DNA from: Bacteroidota bacterium
GTDB lineage: Bacteria > Bacteroidota > Bacteroidia > Sphingobacteriales > Sphingobacteriaceae
Reading direction: 5' to 3'
Length of the DNA: 34,108 bases
Assembly (NCBI GenBank): GCA_013285685.1
Contig: JABDHD010000037.1
Coordinates: 1-34,108, forward strand
The notes beneath the pieces were generated by a model. The model searched no databases and was not told the DNA's origin. It saw only the letters and a program-made list of their open reading frames with translations. Position numbers and translations under genes: made by a program. Below are positions 32,680 through 34,108 of this stretch, piece by piece (within the stretch, counting starts at the first letter, position 1; every line of letters starts with the position of its first letter).

Positions 32680-34108
32680 CTAGTCGAGTTTCAGCACCGC
32701 CATAAACGCGCTTTGCGGTATCTCCACATTACCCACCTGCCGCATGCGTTTCTTTCCTTTTTTCTGTTTTTCCAGCAGTTTGCGCTTACGGGAAATGTCA
32801 CCACCGTAACATTTGGCGGTAACGTCTTTTCTTAAAGCTTTAACGGTTTCTCTTGCAATGATCTTCGCCCCGATGGATGCCTGTATAATAATTTCGAACT
32901 GCTGACGCGGTAAAAGCTCCTTCAGCTTTTCGCATATCTTTTTGCCGAAATCGTAAGAGTTGCCGCGGAAGATCAATGACGATAGTGCATCAACAGGTTC
33001 GGCGTTTAAGCGGATATCCAGGCGAACCAAATCCGATTGGCGGTAACCGATCTGGTGGTAATCAAACGAAGCATAACCTTTTGAAATAGTTTTCAGCTTA
33101 TCATAAAAATCAAAAACGATCTCGCCCATCGGCATCTCGAAGATCAGCTCAACCCTGTCGGATGTTAAATACGACTGGTTTTTGATAAAGCCGCGTTTTT
33201 GTATGCACAGCGACATTACCGGGCCGACAAATTCGGATTTGGTGATGATCACCGCTTTGATATAAGGCTCTTCTACATAATCGATCTTGCTTGGGTCGGG
33301 CAGGTCGGACGGGTTATTTACCGTGATAGGGGCGCCTTTGGTGGTATAAGCGATATAGGATACGTTTGGCACGGTGGTGATCACCGTCATATCAAACTCG
33401 CGTTCAAGGCGCTCCTGGATGATCTCCATGTGCAGCATGCCCAAAAACCCGCAGCGGAAACCAAAGCCTAATGCGGCTGAGGATTCTGGTTCATAAACCA
33501 GCGCGGCATCATTCAATTGCAGTTTGCCCATCGAGTCGCGCAGTTCCTCGTAGTCCTCGGTATCCACCGGGTAAATACCGGCAAACACCATCGGTTTTAC
33601 TTCCTCAAAGCCCTGTATGCCGGCTTCGCAAGGCCGGTCTACATGGGTGATGGTATCGCCCACTTTTACCTCGCGTGCTTCTTTTATGCCGGAGATGATA
33701 TAACCCACATCACCGGTTTTGATCACGTCCCTGGGCGATTGTTTCAATTTTAATGTGCCAACCTCATCTGCATTATACTGCTTTTCGGTAGCGAAGAATT
33801 TTACTTTATCGCCTTTCCGGATTTCGCCGTTAACGACCTTAAAATAGGCTACGATGCCGCGGAAAGAGTTAAAAACGGAATCAAATATCAAAGCCTGCAG
33901 CGGTGCGGCCGGATCGCCCACGGGAGGGGGAATGCGTTCGACTATCGCCCGTAAAATATCATGTACGCCCATCCCGGTTTTGCCGGATGCCGCAAGAATT
34001 TCTTCTCTTTTACAACCAATCAACTCAACGATCTGGTCTTTAACCTCCTCGGGCATGGCGCCGGGAAGGTCCATTTTATTCAATACCGGGATAATCTCCA
34101 AATCATTT
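32680..34108 (-). CDS. lepA: Elongation factor 4 LepA, C-terminal part (partial)
   Basis: LepA/EF4 is a translational GTPase that can back-translocate ribosomes. The frame runs off the right edge; the visible 476 residues begin in the G domain at [16 protein letters not shown], where NKMD is the G4 box, then [14 protein letters not shown] is the G5 region. Domains II, III, V-like and the LepA-specific C-terminal domain follow, ending with [20 protein letters not shown] and [13 protein letters not shown], the conserved LepA tail. G1-G3 are outside the window. It is the upstream member of the lepA-AIPR-folD run. The end is intact. Confidence 0.95.
   Translation of the reverse strand, partial: NDLEIIPVLNKMDLPGAMPEEVKDQIVELIGCKREEILAASGKTGMGVHDILRAIVERIPPPVGDPAAPLQALIFDSVFNSFRGIVAYFKVVNGEIRKGDKVKFFATEKQYNADEVGTLKLKQSPRDVIKTGDVGYIISGIKEAREVKVGDTITHVDRPCEAGIQGFEEVKPMVFAGIYPVDTEDYEELRDSMGKLQLNDAALVYEPESSAALGFGFRCGFLGMLHMEIIQERLEREFDMTVITTVPNVSYIAYTTKGAPITVNNPSDLPDPSKIDYVEEPYIKAVIITKSEFVGPVMSLCIQKRGFIKNQSYLTSDRVELIFEMPMGEIVFDFYDKLKTISKGYASFDYHQIGYRQSDLVRLDIRLNAEPVDALSSLIFRGNSYDFGKKICEKLKELLPRQQFEIIIQASIGAKIIARETVKALRKDVTAKCYGGDISRKRKLLEKQKKGKKRMRQVGNVEIPQSAFMAVLKLD

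Noticed and set aside
30962..34108. Complete prophage or integrative element around the AIPR gene
   Set aside because: No integrase, repeats or phage genes flank it; the neighbours are intact housekeeping genes with tiny gaps.

Overview
The window looks like a chromosomal segment of a Bacteroidota bacterium, most likely family Sphingobacteriaceae and close to Mucilaginibacter or Pedobacter. That placement is inferred from gene content (DUF4369 thioredoxin lipoproteins, DUF3667, TPR/propeller/OmpA proteins, lipoproteins with SxC lipoboxes), from TAnnTTTG-type -7 promoter boxes, from the near absence of Shine-Dalgarno sequences, and from the style of short intergenic repeats. No rRNA, tRNA, CRISPR array, integrase or insertion sequence was recognised. 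Two genes are cut by the edges: alaS (3' end, left) and lepA (right).

Layout. 1-4174 (+): alaS end, an inverted-repeat element, gatB, a thioredoxin-fold lipoprotein and an OmpR-type response regulator closed by a strong terminator. 4391-7725 (+): two tandem GH53 endo-galactanase lipoproteins, then a DUF2233 phosphodiester-glycosidase-like gene. 7729-12613 (-): DUF3667 protein, NupG-type nucleoside transporter, and an etfB-etfA-bifunctional nuclease operon. 12715-15323 (+): small TPR protein, chromate transporter, and a Dot1-like methyltransferase. 15328-17285 (-): a small orphan antitoxin-like ORF and dnaB. 17561-21961: rlmB (+), manC (-), recQ (+). 22219-24588 (+): an AT-rich pair, an MBOAT O-acyltransferase and an SGNH-like protein, probably a polysaccharide acetylation module. 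24706-28002 (-): CBM6 lipoprotein, PorE-like OmpA protein, queE. 28300-30032 (+): unknown lipoprotein, a Rieske ferredoxin and an NTF2-like protein. 30077-34108 (-): lepA, an AIPR-family nuclease-like defence gene and folD, packed as one transcription unit.

Most of the window is housekeeping: translation, replication, repair, tRNA modification, folate and electron transfer. The accessory signals are the AIPR gene wedged between lepA and folD with 32 and 3 bp gaps, the acyltransferase pair, the GH53 pair without SusC/SusD, the lone antitoxin-like ORF, and the dense set of short palindromic or direct repeats at gene borders. Some of these repeats supply stop codons or false N-terminal extensions, so several start and end calls here differ from the longest ORF. 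The AIPR protein carries a visible Mrr-like D...QxK nuclease signature and is the best candidate for an interesting system, but it belongs to a known family. I do not see a convincing wholly new multi-gene system.
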